A stretch of DNA of 64,000 bases from Bacillus sp. AFS006103 (GTDB lineage Bacteria > Bacillota > Bacilli > Bacillales > Cytobacillaceae), in NCBI GenBank assembly GCA_002559145.1, contig NTXX01000011.1:162821-226820 (forward strand), in the 5' to 3' direction. Made by a program: the position numbers and the translations under genes. The first letter of the stretch is position 1. Each line of letters opens with the position of its first letter. The notes below the pieces were generated by a model that was not told the origin of the DNA, made no database searches, and saw only the letters and a program-made list of their open reading frames with translations. Positions 32,950 to 40,969 of this stretch are shown here, in pieces.

Positions 32950-33894
32950 ATGAAAAAAGTTTCAATCATAATAATGATTTGTTTAGCAGGATGGATTGTT
33001 GTAAGTAATCCATTTGTTAGCAAATATTTAACTTTAAAAAAGGAAACAGCATTGCCCGCAGCAAAAGAGTCAGACCCTCTTTATCAGAGTATTATTAAAA
33101 AAGCCACTACATACGAAATACCGCCTATCGATGCGACCAATGACAGGGTCTGGAAAGCTATTCCTGGCTATAATGGGCGAAAGGTTGATATTCCAGCTTC
33201 ATATAAGAATATGAAACAAAAAGGCGTTTTTAATGAAAAGAGACTAATCTTTACTCAGATAAAGCCAAAGGTTCATCTCAACGATTTACCGCCAGCTCCT
33301 ATTTATAAAGGGAATCCAAATAAACCAATGGTAACGTTTATTATTAATGTGGCGTGGGGAAATGAATATTTATCAGAGATGCTTGCAACTCTAAAAAAAC
33401 ATAATATATCGGTTAGTTTCTTTCTTGAAGGAAATTGGGTCAAAAAAAATCCCGATCTAGCAAAAATGATTGTCAGTTCTGGTCATGAGGTTGGGAACCA
33501 TTCCTATTCTCATCCAGATATGAAGCAACTAACCAGTGGCAGCGCCAGGGAACAAATCGTGAAAACAAATGAAATTATCGAAGCAGCTACAGGTAAGAAA
33601 TGCGTCTGGTTTGCTCCTCCTAGTGGCAGTTATCGAGATGAGACGATAAAAGTTGCCAGTGAATTAAAAATGAAGACCGTTATGTGGACAGTTGATACCG
33701 TGGACTGGAGGAAACCAACTGCAGATGTTCTTGTAAATCGTGTGATGTCAAAAATTAACAACGGGTCAATGGTCCTTATGCACCCAACAGAATCGACTGC
33801 GAAATCACTTGATCGCTTAATCAAACAAATTAAACAAAAAAACTTAGAAATTGGAACAGTTTCTGAATTAATGAGTGAAGAAAGAGTTGAGTAA
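32950..33894 (+). CDS. ylxY: YlxY-type polysaccharide deacetylase-like sporulation protein
   Basis: Protein of 314 residues with an N-terminal hydrophobic anchor or signal (residues 4-20) and a NodB-homology domain (about 125-310). Motif 2 is intact: His184 and His188 in HSYSHPD. Later motifs FAPPSGSYRDE, DTVDW and LMHPT are recognisable. Motif 1, normally TFDDG, reads INVAWG (132-137), so the metal-binding and catalytic Asp pair is missing. From recall of the family this change is shared by YlxY proteins, so it may bind rather than deacetylate peptidoglycan. Position after pnp and before mlpA matches B. subtilis. Confidence 0.88.
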   Translation: MKKVSIIIMICLAGWIVVSNPFVSKYLTLKKETALPAAKESDPLYQSIIKKATTYEIPPIDATNDRVWKAIPGYNGRKVDIPASYKNMKQKGVFNEKRLIFTQIKPKVHLNDLPPAPIYKGNPNKPMVTFIINVAWGNEYLSEMLATLKKHNISVSFFLEGNWVKKNPDLAKMIVSSGHEVGNHSYSHPDMKQLTSGSAREQIVKTNEIIEAATGKKCVWFAPPSGSYRDETIKVASELKMKTVMWTVDTVDWRKPTADVLVNRVMSKINNGSMVLMHPTESTAKSLDRLIKQIKQKNLEIGTVSELMSEERVE

Positions 33895-33919
33895 TAATCG
33901 TAGTAAGATATACTGAAAA

Positions 33920-33949
33920 TTGGAGAAAATACATTTTAATAAGTATAAT
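33920..33949 (+). promoter_or_regulatory. Candidate promoter of mlpA
   Basis: A perfect TATAAT (33944-33949) has TTGGAG (33920-33925) 18 bases upstream. It lies 49 bases before the mlpA start and after the ylxY stop. Confidence 0.5.
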
Positions 33950-33997
33950 GATAAATGGAGTAGCAGCAGCTTCTGATATAGAGACTGGAGGAAGTCG

Positions 33998-35236
33998 ATG
34001 ATTAATAAATACACATGCCAAAATGGTGTAAGAATTGTTTTAGAAAATATCTCAACTGTACGATCAGTTGCAATTGGTGTATGGATTGGTACAGGATCTA
34101 GAGATGAGAACCCCGGGAACAATGGTATTTCACATTTTCTGGAGCATATGTTCTTTAAAGGCACAAATACAAGGTCAGCAAAAGAAATTGCCGAATCCTT
34201 TGATAGTATTGGCGGACAGGTGAATGCGTTTACATCAAAGGAGTATACCTGCTATTATGCAAAAGTCCTTGATACACATTCCCAATTTGCATTAGATGTG
34301 TTAGCTGATATGTTTTTTAACTCAACTTTTGTGGAAGAGGAACTAAACAAAGAGAGAAATGTAGTCTTAGAAGAAATAAAAATGTACGAAGATACTCCTG
34401 ATGATATTGTTCATGACTTACTGAGCAGAGCAGTTTATGGAGAACATCCACTAGGATATCCTATTTTAGGAACAGAAGAAACGCTTAATACGTTTACCGG
34501 CCAAACGTTAAAGGAATATATTCATGAGAGGTACACTCCTGAAAATGTTGTCATTTCAATTGCAGGTAATGTATCGGAATCCTTTATTAAAGAAGTCGAA
34601 AAGTATTTTGGATCCTATAAAGGCGCGAACAACCAAGCAGTTGAAAATATTCCTACCTTCCATTCCAATCGTATTTCTCGAAAGAAGGATACGGAACAGG
34701 CCCATTTATGTATTGGTTTTGAAGGATTAAAGGTTGGGCATGAAGATATCTACAGCCTAATTACATTAAATAATATTTTGGGTGGCAGCATGAGCTCAAG
34801 ATTATTCCAGGAAGTCCGTGAGCAAAGGGGATTAGCTTATTCAGTTTTCTCGTACCATTCTGCCTATCAAGACAGTGGGATTGTGACGGTTTATGGTGGA
34901 ACAGGGGCCAAACAGCTTAATGTTCTATATGAAACCATCCAAGAAACACTCAATAAATTAAAGCAAGAAGGAATTACTGAACGAGAATTAACAAATAGTA
35001 AAGAGCAGCTGAAGGGCAGCTTGATGTTAAGTCTGGAAAGTACAAACAGCCGGATGAGTCGTAATGGTAAAAATGAACTTTTATTGAAACGTCACCGTTC
35101 ACTCGATGAAATTATCGATCAGATTGATGCAGTTTCCAAACAGAGTGTAGACGAAATGACCAAGGCAGTCTTTAATGACAACTATTCCGTAACCCTAATC
35201 AGTCCAGACGGAGAATTCCCAACTTCATTAGCATAA
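33998..35236 (+). CDS. mlpA: M16 family zinc metallopeptidase MlpA (YmxG)
   Basis: Processing-peptidase-like metalloprotease of 412 residues. The inverted zinc motif HFLEH lies at 46-50 (His46, Glu49, His50), and a downstream acidic helix supplies the third ligand (ERNVVLEEIKMYED). The C-terminal half is the second M16 lobe. No signal peptide is seen, so it is probably cytoplasmic. B. subtilis MlpA was reported to affect extracellular protease production. The ATG follows CTGGAGGAAG. Confidence 0.94.
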   Translation: MINKYTCQNGVRIVLENISTVRSVAIGVWIGTGSRDENPGNNGISHFLEHMFFKGTNTRSAKEIAESFDSIGGQVNAFTSKEYTCYYAKVLDTHSQFALDVLADMFFNSTFVEEELNKERNVVLEEIKMYEDTPDDIVHDLLSRAVYGEHPLGYPILGTEETLNTFTGQTLKEYIHERYTPENVVISIAGNVSESFIKEVEKYFGSYKGANNQAVENIPTFHSNRISRKKDTEQAHLCIGFEGLKVGHEDIYSLITLNNILGGSMSSRLFQEVREQRGLAYSVFSYHSAYQDSGIVTVYGGTGAKQLNVLYETIQETLNKLKQEGITERELTNSKEQLKGSLMLSLESTNSRMSRNGKNELLLKRHRSLDEIIDQIDAVSKQSVDEMTKAVFNDNYSVTLISPDGEFPTSLA

Positions 35237-35240
35237 AAGA

Positions 35241-35278
35241 AAAGAGGTGATCCATGCAGTTGGATTACCTCTTTTTTT
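35241..35278 (+). terminator. Intrinsic terminator after mlpA
   Basis: AAAGAGGTGATCC (35241-35253) pairs with GGATTACCTCTTT (35262-35274), 13 positions with one wobble, then TTTT. Confidence 0.9.
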
Positions 35279-35346
35279 AGTTAGTCTAAAGGAGGACTTC
35301 CTCTTATAAACTAATAGTAAGGGGTAATGAAGGAGGGACAAAAGCA

Positions 35347-35592
35347 TTGAGGTTAAGTGAACTAAGCGGAAAAGAAATTGTTGATGTAAAAAAGGCAGAA
35401 CGACTTGGTGTACTTGGCCAAACCGATTTAGAAATTAATGAAGGCACCGGTCAAATTCAGGCTCTGCTAATACCTTCAATTAAATGGTTTGGTTTTCGAA
35501 AACAAGGGGAAGAAATCAGGGTCCCTTGGCAGCACATTAAAAAAATTGGCTCTGATATGATCATAATCGATGTACCAGATGAAGAACAGTAA
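35347..35592 (+). CDS. ymxH: YlmC/YmxH family PRC-barrel protein
   Basis: An 81-residue protein with a single PRC-barrel fold of the YlmC/YmxH sporulation-associated family. Key stretches are LSGKEIVDVKKAERLG, TDLEINEGTGQIQALLIP and VPWQHIKKIGSDMIIID. The TTG start lies behind GAAGGAGGG. The function is unknown. It sits between mlpA and dpaA as in other Bacillus genomes and has its own very strong terminator. Confidence 0.9.
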   Translation: MRLSELSGKEIVDVKKAERLGVLGQTDLEINEGTGQIQALLIPSIKWFGFRKQGEEIRVPWQHIKKIGSDMIIIDVPDEEQ

Positions 35593-35603
35593 CGTACTGT
35601 GGC

Positions 35604-35646
35604 AAAAAAGCCCAAGCAAGTGTCAACTTGCTTGGGCTTTTTTATT
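35604..35646. terminator. Strong bidirectional terminator after ymxH
   Basis: AAAAAAGCCCAAGCAAGT (35604-35621) and its perfect complement (35626-35643) form an 18-bp stem with loop GTCA. T tracts flank it on both strands. Confidence 0.95.
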
Positions 35647-35664
35647 TAGTATGGATGGAAAACT

Positions 35665-35693
35665 CACCGAATGAAGTTAACCGACATAATATG
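35665..35693 (+). promoter_or_regulatory. Sigma-K-like promoter of dpaAB
   Basis: CACC (35665-35668), a 16-base spacer and CATAATATG (35685-35693) fit the sigma-K pattern mACm-N16-CATAnnnTA with one mismatch. The dpaAB (spoVF) operon is a known mother-cell sigma-K target in B. subtilis, which supports the reading. Confidence 0.6.
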
Positions 35694-35758
35694 GTGAAGT
35701 GATATAAAGAAAAGGGAATTCATAGTAGGATTTTAAAAAAAAGAAGGTGAATGTTTTC

Positions 35759-36661
35759 ATGCTGACAGGGATGCAAATTGCCGTGATTGGTGGGGATGCC
35801 AGACAGCTGGAAATCATCCGCAAGTTAACCGAATTAGATGCGAGACTATCGCTTATTGGTTTTGAACAGCTTGACCATGCTTTTACGGGTGCGGTCAAGG
35901 AAAAACTGGATGAAGTCGATTTTTCAATAATGGATACCCTTATCCTACCAGTGCCGGGTACTAACTTAGAAGGACAGGTAGAAACAATCTTTTCAAATGA
36001 AAAGGTTATTTTGACTGCAGATATAATTTCTAAGACTCCAGAACATTGTACGATTTATTCAGGAATTAGCAATGCCTATTTAAATGGGATTACCAAGGAA
36101 GCCAAGCGGACTCTTATTCAGTTATTTGAAAGGGATGATGTGGCTATCTATAATTCAATCCCTACAGTAGAAGGGACAATTATGATGGCGATCCAACACA
36201 CTGATTTTACCATACATGGGTCGAATATTACGGTTCTTGGGTTAGGTAGAGTTGGAATGAGTGTTGCAAGAACATTTGCGGCACTTGGAGCAAATGTGAA
36301 GGTTGGAGCTAGAAAGAGTGAACATTTGGCAAGAATCACTGAAATGGGCTTAACGCCTTTTCATTTGAAGGATTTGGAAAATGAAGTGAATAATAGCGAT
36401 ATCTTAATAAACACAGCGCCACATTTAATCGTAACAGCAAGAGTTATTTCTAAATTGCCTTCACACACGCTCATTATTGACCTTGCATCAAAACCGGGTG
36501 GAACTGATTTTAGATACGCAGAAAAAAGGGGAATAAAGGCATTACTTGCCCCAGGATTGCCAGGAATTGTAGCGCCGAAAACAGCGGGTCAAATTCTGGC
36601 GAATATTCTTGCCCAACTGCTTCAAGATGATTTAAGAAAGCGAAAGGGGAAAGTGAAATGA
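35759..36661 (+). CDS. dpaA: Dipicolinate synthase subunit A (SpoVFA)
   Basis: DpaA and DpaB convert the DapA product to dipicolinic acid in the mother cell; dipicolinate is then packed into the spore core. The start at 35759 (MLTGMQIAVIGGDARQLEII) is 9 bases after AGAAGGTG; the GTG at 35747 is inside that site. The 300 residues have an N-terminal Rossmann-like part and a second nucleotide-binding motif VLGLGRVGMSVARTF near 160. It overlaps dpaB by 4 bases (ATGA). Confidence 0.97.
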   Translation: MLTGMQIAVIGGDARQLEIIRKLTELDARLSLIGFEQLDHAFTGAVKEKLDEVDFSIMDTLILPVPGTNLEGQVETIFSNEKVILTADIISKTPEHCTIYSGISNAYLNGITKEAKRTLIQLFERDDVAIYNSIPTVEGTIMMAIQHTDFTIHGSNITVLGLGRVGMSVARTFAALGANVKVGARKSEHLARITEMGLTPFHLKDLENEVNNSDILINTAPHLIVTARVISKLPSHTLIIDLASKPGGTDFRYAEKRGIKALLAPGLPGIVAPKTAGQILANILAQLLQDDLRKRKGKVK

Positions 36662-37257
36662 GTTTAAAGGGTAAAAGAATTGGCTTTGGCTTAACCGGTT
36701 CACATTGTACGTATGATGCAGTATTCCCGGAAATAGAAAAATTAGTGCAAGCTGGAGCTGAGGTCTTGCCAGTTGTAACTTTTACAGTAAAAAATACAGA
36801 TACCAGGTTTGGTAAAGGGGAGGATTGGATTCAGCGAATTGAAGATTTAACAGGGAATAAGATTATTGATTCAATTGTAAAAGCGGAACCACTCGGTCCC
36901 AAAATCCCACTTGATTGTATGGTCATTGCTCCATTAACAGGTGTATCAATGAGTAAATTTGCCAATGCCATGAACGATAGCCCAGTATTAATGGCTGCAA
37001 AAGCCACGCTCCGAAATTTAAAGCCCGTTGTCCTTGGAATCTCAACCAACGACGCACTCGGATTAAATGGTGTAAACTTAATGAGGTTAATGGCAACAAA
37101 GAATATATATTTTATTCCCTATGGTCAGGATGACCCCAAAAATAAGCCAAATTCAATGGTTGCAAGAATGGCATTGCTCACTGAAACTGTTGAAGCAGCA
37201 ATCGAAGGAAAACAAATTCAACCTGTGTTAGTAGAAAGGTATAAAGATTCTGACTAA
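36658..37257 (+). CDS. dpaB: Dipicolinate synthase subunit B (SpoVFB)
   Basis: Flavoprotein-fold partner of DpaA, 199 residues. It contains LTGSHCTYDAVFPEIEKL at the N terminus, CMVIAPLTGVSMSKFANAM and the C-terminal AATKNIYFIPYGQDDP-like segment (read here as MATKNIYFIPYGQDDP). It is translationally coupled to dpaA. asd, dapG and dapA follow, so the pathway supplying the substrate lies just downstream, as in B. subtilis. Confidence 0.96.
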   Translation: MSLKGKRIGFGLTGSHCTYDAVFPEIEKLVQAGAEVLPVVTFTVKNTDTRFGKGEDWIQRIEDLTGNKIIDSIVKAEPLGPKIPLDCMVIAPLTGVSMSKFANAMNDSPVLMAAKATLRNLKPVVLGISTNDALGLNGVNLMRLMATKNIYFIPYGQDDPKNKPNSMVARMALLTETVEAAIEGKQIQPVLVERYKDSD

Positions 37258-37323
37258 TTATCCCCCCTCATTCATCAAAAAAGGTTATTTCTTTTATGGA
37301 ATATGTTAAAATAAATTATTCTA

Positions 37324-37356
37324 TCATCAGTGGGAAGATCAATTGCCCGCTGATGA
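37324..37356. other. Hairpin of unknown role between dpaB and asd
   Basis: TCATCAGTGGG (37324-37334) pairs with CCCGCTGATGA (37346-37356), 11 bp with one wobble and an 11-base loop. No T tract follows on either strand, so it does not look like an intrinsic terminator. Confidence 0.6.
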
Positions 37357-37413
37357 GATAATAAAAATTATGGATAACATGCTGGCAGCTATATAAAGGC
37401 CAATTCCTTTTTT

Positions 37414-37422
37414 TGATATAAT
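37414..37422 (+). promoter_or_regulatory. Extended -10 promoter of asd
   Basis: TGATATAAT (37414-37422) is a perfect extended -10 (TGnTATAAT). No good -35 is present, which such promoters tolerate. The start point would be near 37429, 22 bases before asd. Confidence 0.55.
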
Positions 37423-37450
37423 GACCAGCTAGTTGGAAGGGGAACCTGTA

Positions 37451-38500
37451 ATGAGTCAACAAAATGGATTTCACGTTGCTGTTGTTGGAGCGACAGGAGC
37501 AGTAGGACAACAAATGATACAAACATTAATTAAAGAGAACTTCCCAATCAGAAAACTAACTCTATTATCCTCAGCTCGATCAGCAGGGAAAAAAGTAGAT
37601 GTTAATGGTCAGGAATATACCATTGAAGAAGCTAAGCCTGAGAGCTTTGAAGGTGTTGAGATTGCCCTGTTTAGTGCAGGTGGCAGTGTATCAAAGGAGC
37701 TTGGTCCGGAAGCTGTTAAACGTGGTGCGATTGTGGTGGACAACACTAGTGCTTTTAGAATGGATGAGAATACACCATTAGTTGTACCTGAAGTAAATGA
37801 AGCCGACCTTCACAATCAAAATGGGATTATTGCAAACCCAAATTGTTCTACCATTCAAATGGTGGTTGCTCTCGAGCCGATCCGTCAACACTTCGGCTTG
37901 AAAAAGGTAATTGTTTCAACCTATCAAGCTGTTTCTGGTTCAGGTGCAGCAGCAGTTGAAGAATTAATGGAGCAAACTCAGGCGATTTTAAACAGTGAAG
38001 CATATGAGCCTAAGATATTACCAGTAAAATCTGATAAAAATCACTATCAGATTGCTTTTAATGCCATTCCACAAATTGATAAATTTCAAGAAAATGGATA
38101 CACATTTGAAGAAATGAAAATGATTAATGAAACAAAAAAAATCATGCACTTGCCAGAATTACAGGTTTCCGCTACTTGTGTTCGACTTCCTGTTGCCGTA
38201 GGTCATTCTGAATCTGTTTATTTTGAAATAGAGGCAGATAATGTAAGTGCAAATGACATTAAGGCACTATTAAAGGATGCACCAGGTGTTATTTTGCAAG
38301 ATGATCCGGAAAACCAACTATATCCGATGCCAGCAAATTGCGTTGGGAAAAATGATGTATTTGTTGGACGAATTAGAAGAGACATTGATGAACCTCGTGG
38401 TTTTCATATGTGGGTAGTTTCCGATAACTTACTCAAAGGTGCAGCATGGAATTCAGTTCAAATTGCGGAAAGTTTAGTTAAATTAGGTATTGTAAAATAA
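37451..38500 (+). CDS. asd: Aspartate-semialdehyde dehydrogenase
   Basis: Asd reduces aspartyl phosphate to aspartate semialdehyde, the branch point for lysine/diaminopimelate, threonine and methionine. The start at 37451 follows GGAAGGGGA and gives 349 residues; a TTG at 37433 lies in the site itself. The NADP motif VVGATGAVGQQM is at the N terminus, and the catalytic cysteine is Cys132 in NPNCSTIQ. First gene of asd-dapG-dapA. Confidence 0.97.
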   Translation: MSQQNGFHVAVVGATGAVGQQMIQTLIKENFPIRKLTLLSSARSAGKKVDVNGQEYTIEEAKPESFEGVEIALFSAGGSVSKELGPEAVKRGAIVVDNTSAFRMDENTPLVVPEVNEADLHNQNGIIANPNCSTIQMVVALEPIRQHFGLKKVIVSTYQAVSGSGAAAVEELMEQTQAILNSEAYEPKILPVKSDKNHYQIAFNAIPQIDKFQENGYTFEEMKMINETKKIMHLPELQVSATCVRLPVAVGHSESVYFEIEADNVSANDIKALLKDAPGVILQDDPENQLYPMPANCVGKNDVFVGRIRRDIDEPRGFHMWVVSDNLLKGAAWNSVQIAESLVKLGIVK

Positions 38501-38534
38501 AGCTACAACAAAAAAGGCAGGTTTTGGTGTCACC

Positions 38535-39779
38535 ATGAAAATTATTGTTCAAAAATTTGGCGGTACATCTGTAAAAGATGAAAATGGCAGGAAATATGCT
38601 CAAGGCCATATTGAGAAAGCGTTAGCTGATGGCTATAAAGTGGTTGTGGTTGTAAGCGCGATGGGTAGAAAAGGTGACCCTTATGCAACTGATACACTAC
38701 TTTCGTTAATCGGTGGAAATTTAAGCAAAATCTCAAAACGGGAACTGGATTTATTATTGTCTTGTGGTGAGGTTATTTCTAGTGTCGTTTTTGTGAATAT
38801 GTTATTAGCAAAAGGGATTCAAGCTGTTGCACTAACGGGTGCTCAAGCAGGTTTTCGAACCAACAATGACCATACAAATGCAAAAATCAATGATATGAAA
38901 TGCGATAGACTCCTTAAAGAATTAGAGGGTAATGATGTTGTAGTGGTTGCGGGCTTTCAAGGAGCCGCAAAAAATGGAGATGTGACCACAATTGGGCGCG
39001 GCGGAAGTGATACTTCTGCTGCAGCTCTCGGTGCTGCGCTTAATGCGGAATGGATTGACATTTTTACTGATGTGGAAGGAATTATGACTGCTGATCCACG
39101 CATTGCAGAAAATGCACGTCCACTTTCCATAGTCACTTACACCGAAGTGTGTAATATGGCATATCAGGGGGCAAAGGTCATTCATCCGAGAGCAGTAGAA
39201 ATTGCGATGCAGGCAAAAGTACCGATTCGGATTCGATCAACTTACTCTGAAGGTTTAGGAACATTGGTAACCTCATTAAATAAAAATAATCGTGGCAGTG
39301 ATATTAAGGAACGAGTAGTTACAGGGATTGCTCATGTTTCAAATATTACCCAAATAAAAGTTTTCGCTAAAAAGGATCAATATTACTTGCAGGCGGAAGT
39401 ATTTAAGGCAATGGCCAATGAAAGAATCAGCGTAGATTTTATCAACATCTCGCCGAACGGTGTAATCTATACAGTAACAGAAGAAATGACCGATCGTGCC
39501 ATTCATGTCTTAAATGAATTAGGGCATGACCCTGTCGTTGAGCGACATTGTGCAAAAGTTTCAGTTGTTGGTGCAGGTATCGCCGGAGTTCCTGGAGTTA
39601 CTTCAAAAATTGTAACTGCCTTATCGGATCATGGAATTCGTATATTACAATCTGCAGACAGTCATACGACGATTTGGGTACTTGTAAAGCAGGAGGACTT
39701 GGTTAAATCTGTTAATGCCCTCCATGATGCTTTTCAATTAGAAGAAGAATCATTGGAATTTAATCTTTTCGATTTATAA
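38535..39779 (+). CDS. dapG: Aspartokinase I (diaminopimelate-sensitive type)
   Basis: Aspartokinase makes aspartyl phosphate, the entry step to diaminopimelate and dipicolinate. The 414 residues begin with MKIIVQKFGGTSVKD and include the kinase motifs GRGGSDTSAAALGAAL and TDVEGIMTADPR. Two ACT domains lie in the C-terminal third (ITQIKVFAKKDQ and VSVVGAGIAGVPGV). By position it equals B. subtilis DapG, which is inhibited by meso-diaminopimelate. The ribosome binding site (GGTG) is modest. Confidence 0.95.
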   Translation: MKIIVQKFGGTSVKDENGRKYAQGHIEKALADGYKVVVVVSAMGRKGDPYATDTLLSLIGGNLSKISKRELDLLLSCGEVISSVVFVNMLLAKGIQAVALTGAQAGFRTNNDHTNAKINDMKCDRLLKELEGNDVVVVAGFQGAAKNGDVTTIGRGGSDTSAAALGAALNAEWIDIFTDVEGIMTADPRIAENARPLSIVTYTEVCNMAYQGAKVIHPRAVEIAMQAKVPIRIRSTYSEGLGTLVTSLNKNNRGSDIKERVVTGIAHVSNITQIKVFAKKDQYYLQAEVFKAMANERISVDFINISPNGVIYTVTEEMTDRAIHVLNELGHDPVVERHCAKVSVVGAGIAGVPGVTSKIVTALSDHGIRILQSADSHTTIWVLVKQEDLVKSVNALHDAFQLEEESLEFNLFDL

Positions 39780-39868
39780 TTTACTTTTGAATGGGTAAAT
39801 TATTCAAACGAATCGGAAGAGGCGATTAGTGTATTTGTATGATGGATTGTATCGAGAGGAGTAAGAAT

Positions 39869-40741
39869 ATGGTTCATTTCGGGCGAGTTTCGACGGCAAT
39901 GGTTACCCCTTTTGATAAGAAGGGGCATATTGACTTAGCCAAGACAACGCAATTAGTGAATTTTTTAATTGATAATGGAACGGATTCACTTGTGGTTGCT
40001 GGAACCACTGGTGAATCACCTACGTTATCTAAGGAAGAAAAGCTGGCATTATTTAATCATGTAGTAAAATCGGTTAATAAACGGATTCCTGTCATTGCTG
40101 GAACAGGAAGTAATAATACTTATGCATCTGTGGAATTGACAAAAAAAGCGGAGCAACTAGGCGTAGATGCGATTATGGCTGTAGCACCATATTATAATAA
40201 ACCAAGCCAAGAAGGTTTATATCAGCATTTTAAAGCCATTGCGGAAGCCACTTCCTTGCCAGTAATGGTTTACAATATCCCAGGGCGGTCTGCAGTTAAT
40301 ATCCATCCTGAGACGATTATTCGCCTCTCGAGGATAGCAAATATTGTTGCAGTAAAAGAAGCCAGCGGGGATCTAAGTGCAATGACATACATCATTGCTA
40401 ATACAGAGGACGATTTTGTTTTATATAGTGGGGATGATAGTCTAACAATCCCTGTTCTTTCCATTGGCGGTGCAGGTATTGTTTCAGTTGCTTCCCATGT
40501 CATTGGAAACCAATTGAAAGAATTGGTTAACGCATTTCTTAACGGACAGAATGAAAAGGCAGCAAAATTGCATCAGCAACTCCTTCCTATCATGCAAGGT
40601 TTATTTACTGCACCTAGTCCTGCTCCTGTTAAAACAGCTTTACAGCTAAAAGGATTAGATGTTGGATCAGTAAGGCTGCCTCTCGTAGGCCTTACAGAAC
40701 AAGAACGTTCAGCGTTAATTACCCTATTAAATAAAATATAA
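39869..40741 (+). CDS. dapA: 4-hydroxy-tetrahydrodipicolinate synthase
   Basis: DapA condenses aspartate semialdehyde with pyruvate; its product feeds lysine, cell-wall diaminopimelate and, through DpaAB, spore dipicolinate. The start at 39869 follows GAGAGGAG and gives 290 residues; starts at 39839/39842 have no ribosome binding site. The Schiff-base lysine is Lys163 in VAVKEASGDL. GTTGESPTLS and YNIPGRS are present. A terminator follows. Confidence 0.97.
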   Translation: MVHFGRVSTAMVTPFDKKGHIDLAKTTQLVNFLIDNGTDSLVVAGTTGESPTLSKEEKLALFNHVVKSVNKRIPVIAGTGSNNTYASVELTKKAEQLGVDAIMAVAPYYNKPSQEGLYQHFKAIAEATSLPVMVYNIPGRSAVNIHPETIIRLSRIANIVAVKEASGDLSAMTYIIANTEDDFVLYSGDDSLTIPVLSIGGAGIVSVASHVIGNQLKELVNAFLNGQNEKAAKLHQQLLPIMQGLFTAPSPAPVKTALQLKGLDVGSVRLPLVGLTEQERSALITLLNKI

Positions 40742-40751
40742 GAGATAACCA

Positions 40752-40789
40752 AAGCCAACCGGATAATGATTCGGTTGGCTTATTTTTTT
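40752..40789 (+). terminator. Intrinsic terminator after dapA
   Basis: AAGCCAACCG (40752-40761) and CGGTTGGCTT (40772-40781) form a perfect 10-bp stem, followed by ATTTTTTT. Confidence 0.9.
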
Positions 40790-40817
40790 AATAAAATTAG
40801 ACCAATTATTATTAATG

Positions 40818-40847
40818 TTGGAAAGGTTTTCTAAAATCAAGTATAAT
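40818..40847 (+). promoter_or_regulatory. Sigma-A promoter of rnjB
   Basis: TTGGAA (40818-40823), an 18-base spacer and TATAAT (40842-40847). The leader of about 115 bases contains the repeat at 40876-40916. Confidence 0.55.
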
Positions 40848-40875
40848 AATCATAACTGATTTGGAACGGAAATAA

Positions 40876-40916
40876 GAAAAGCGGTAGCAGCCGTTTAGCG
40901 GAGCTGGAGCTAGACA
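40876..40916. repeat. Second type of intergenic repeat, in the rnjB leader
   Basis: The block contains AAAAGCGGTAGCAGCCGTTT and AGCGGAGCTGGAGCTAGAC. It includes the small palindrome AGCTGGAGCT and is GC-richer than its flanks. I recognise AGCGGAGCTGGAGCTAGAC as a motif repeated between genes in many Bacillus genomes (recalled, not searched). It differs from the element at 1-93. Confidence 0.6.
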
Positions 40917-40969
40917 TTTTTCGGAGATCAATTATATAAATTATGATACAGCATAGGAGGATTTACAAA

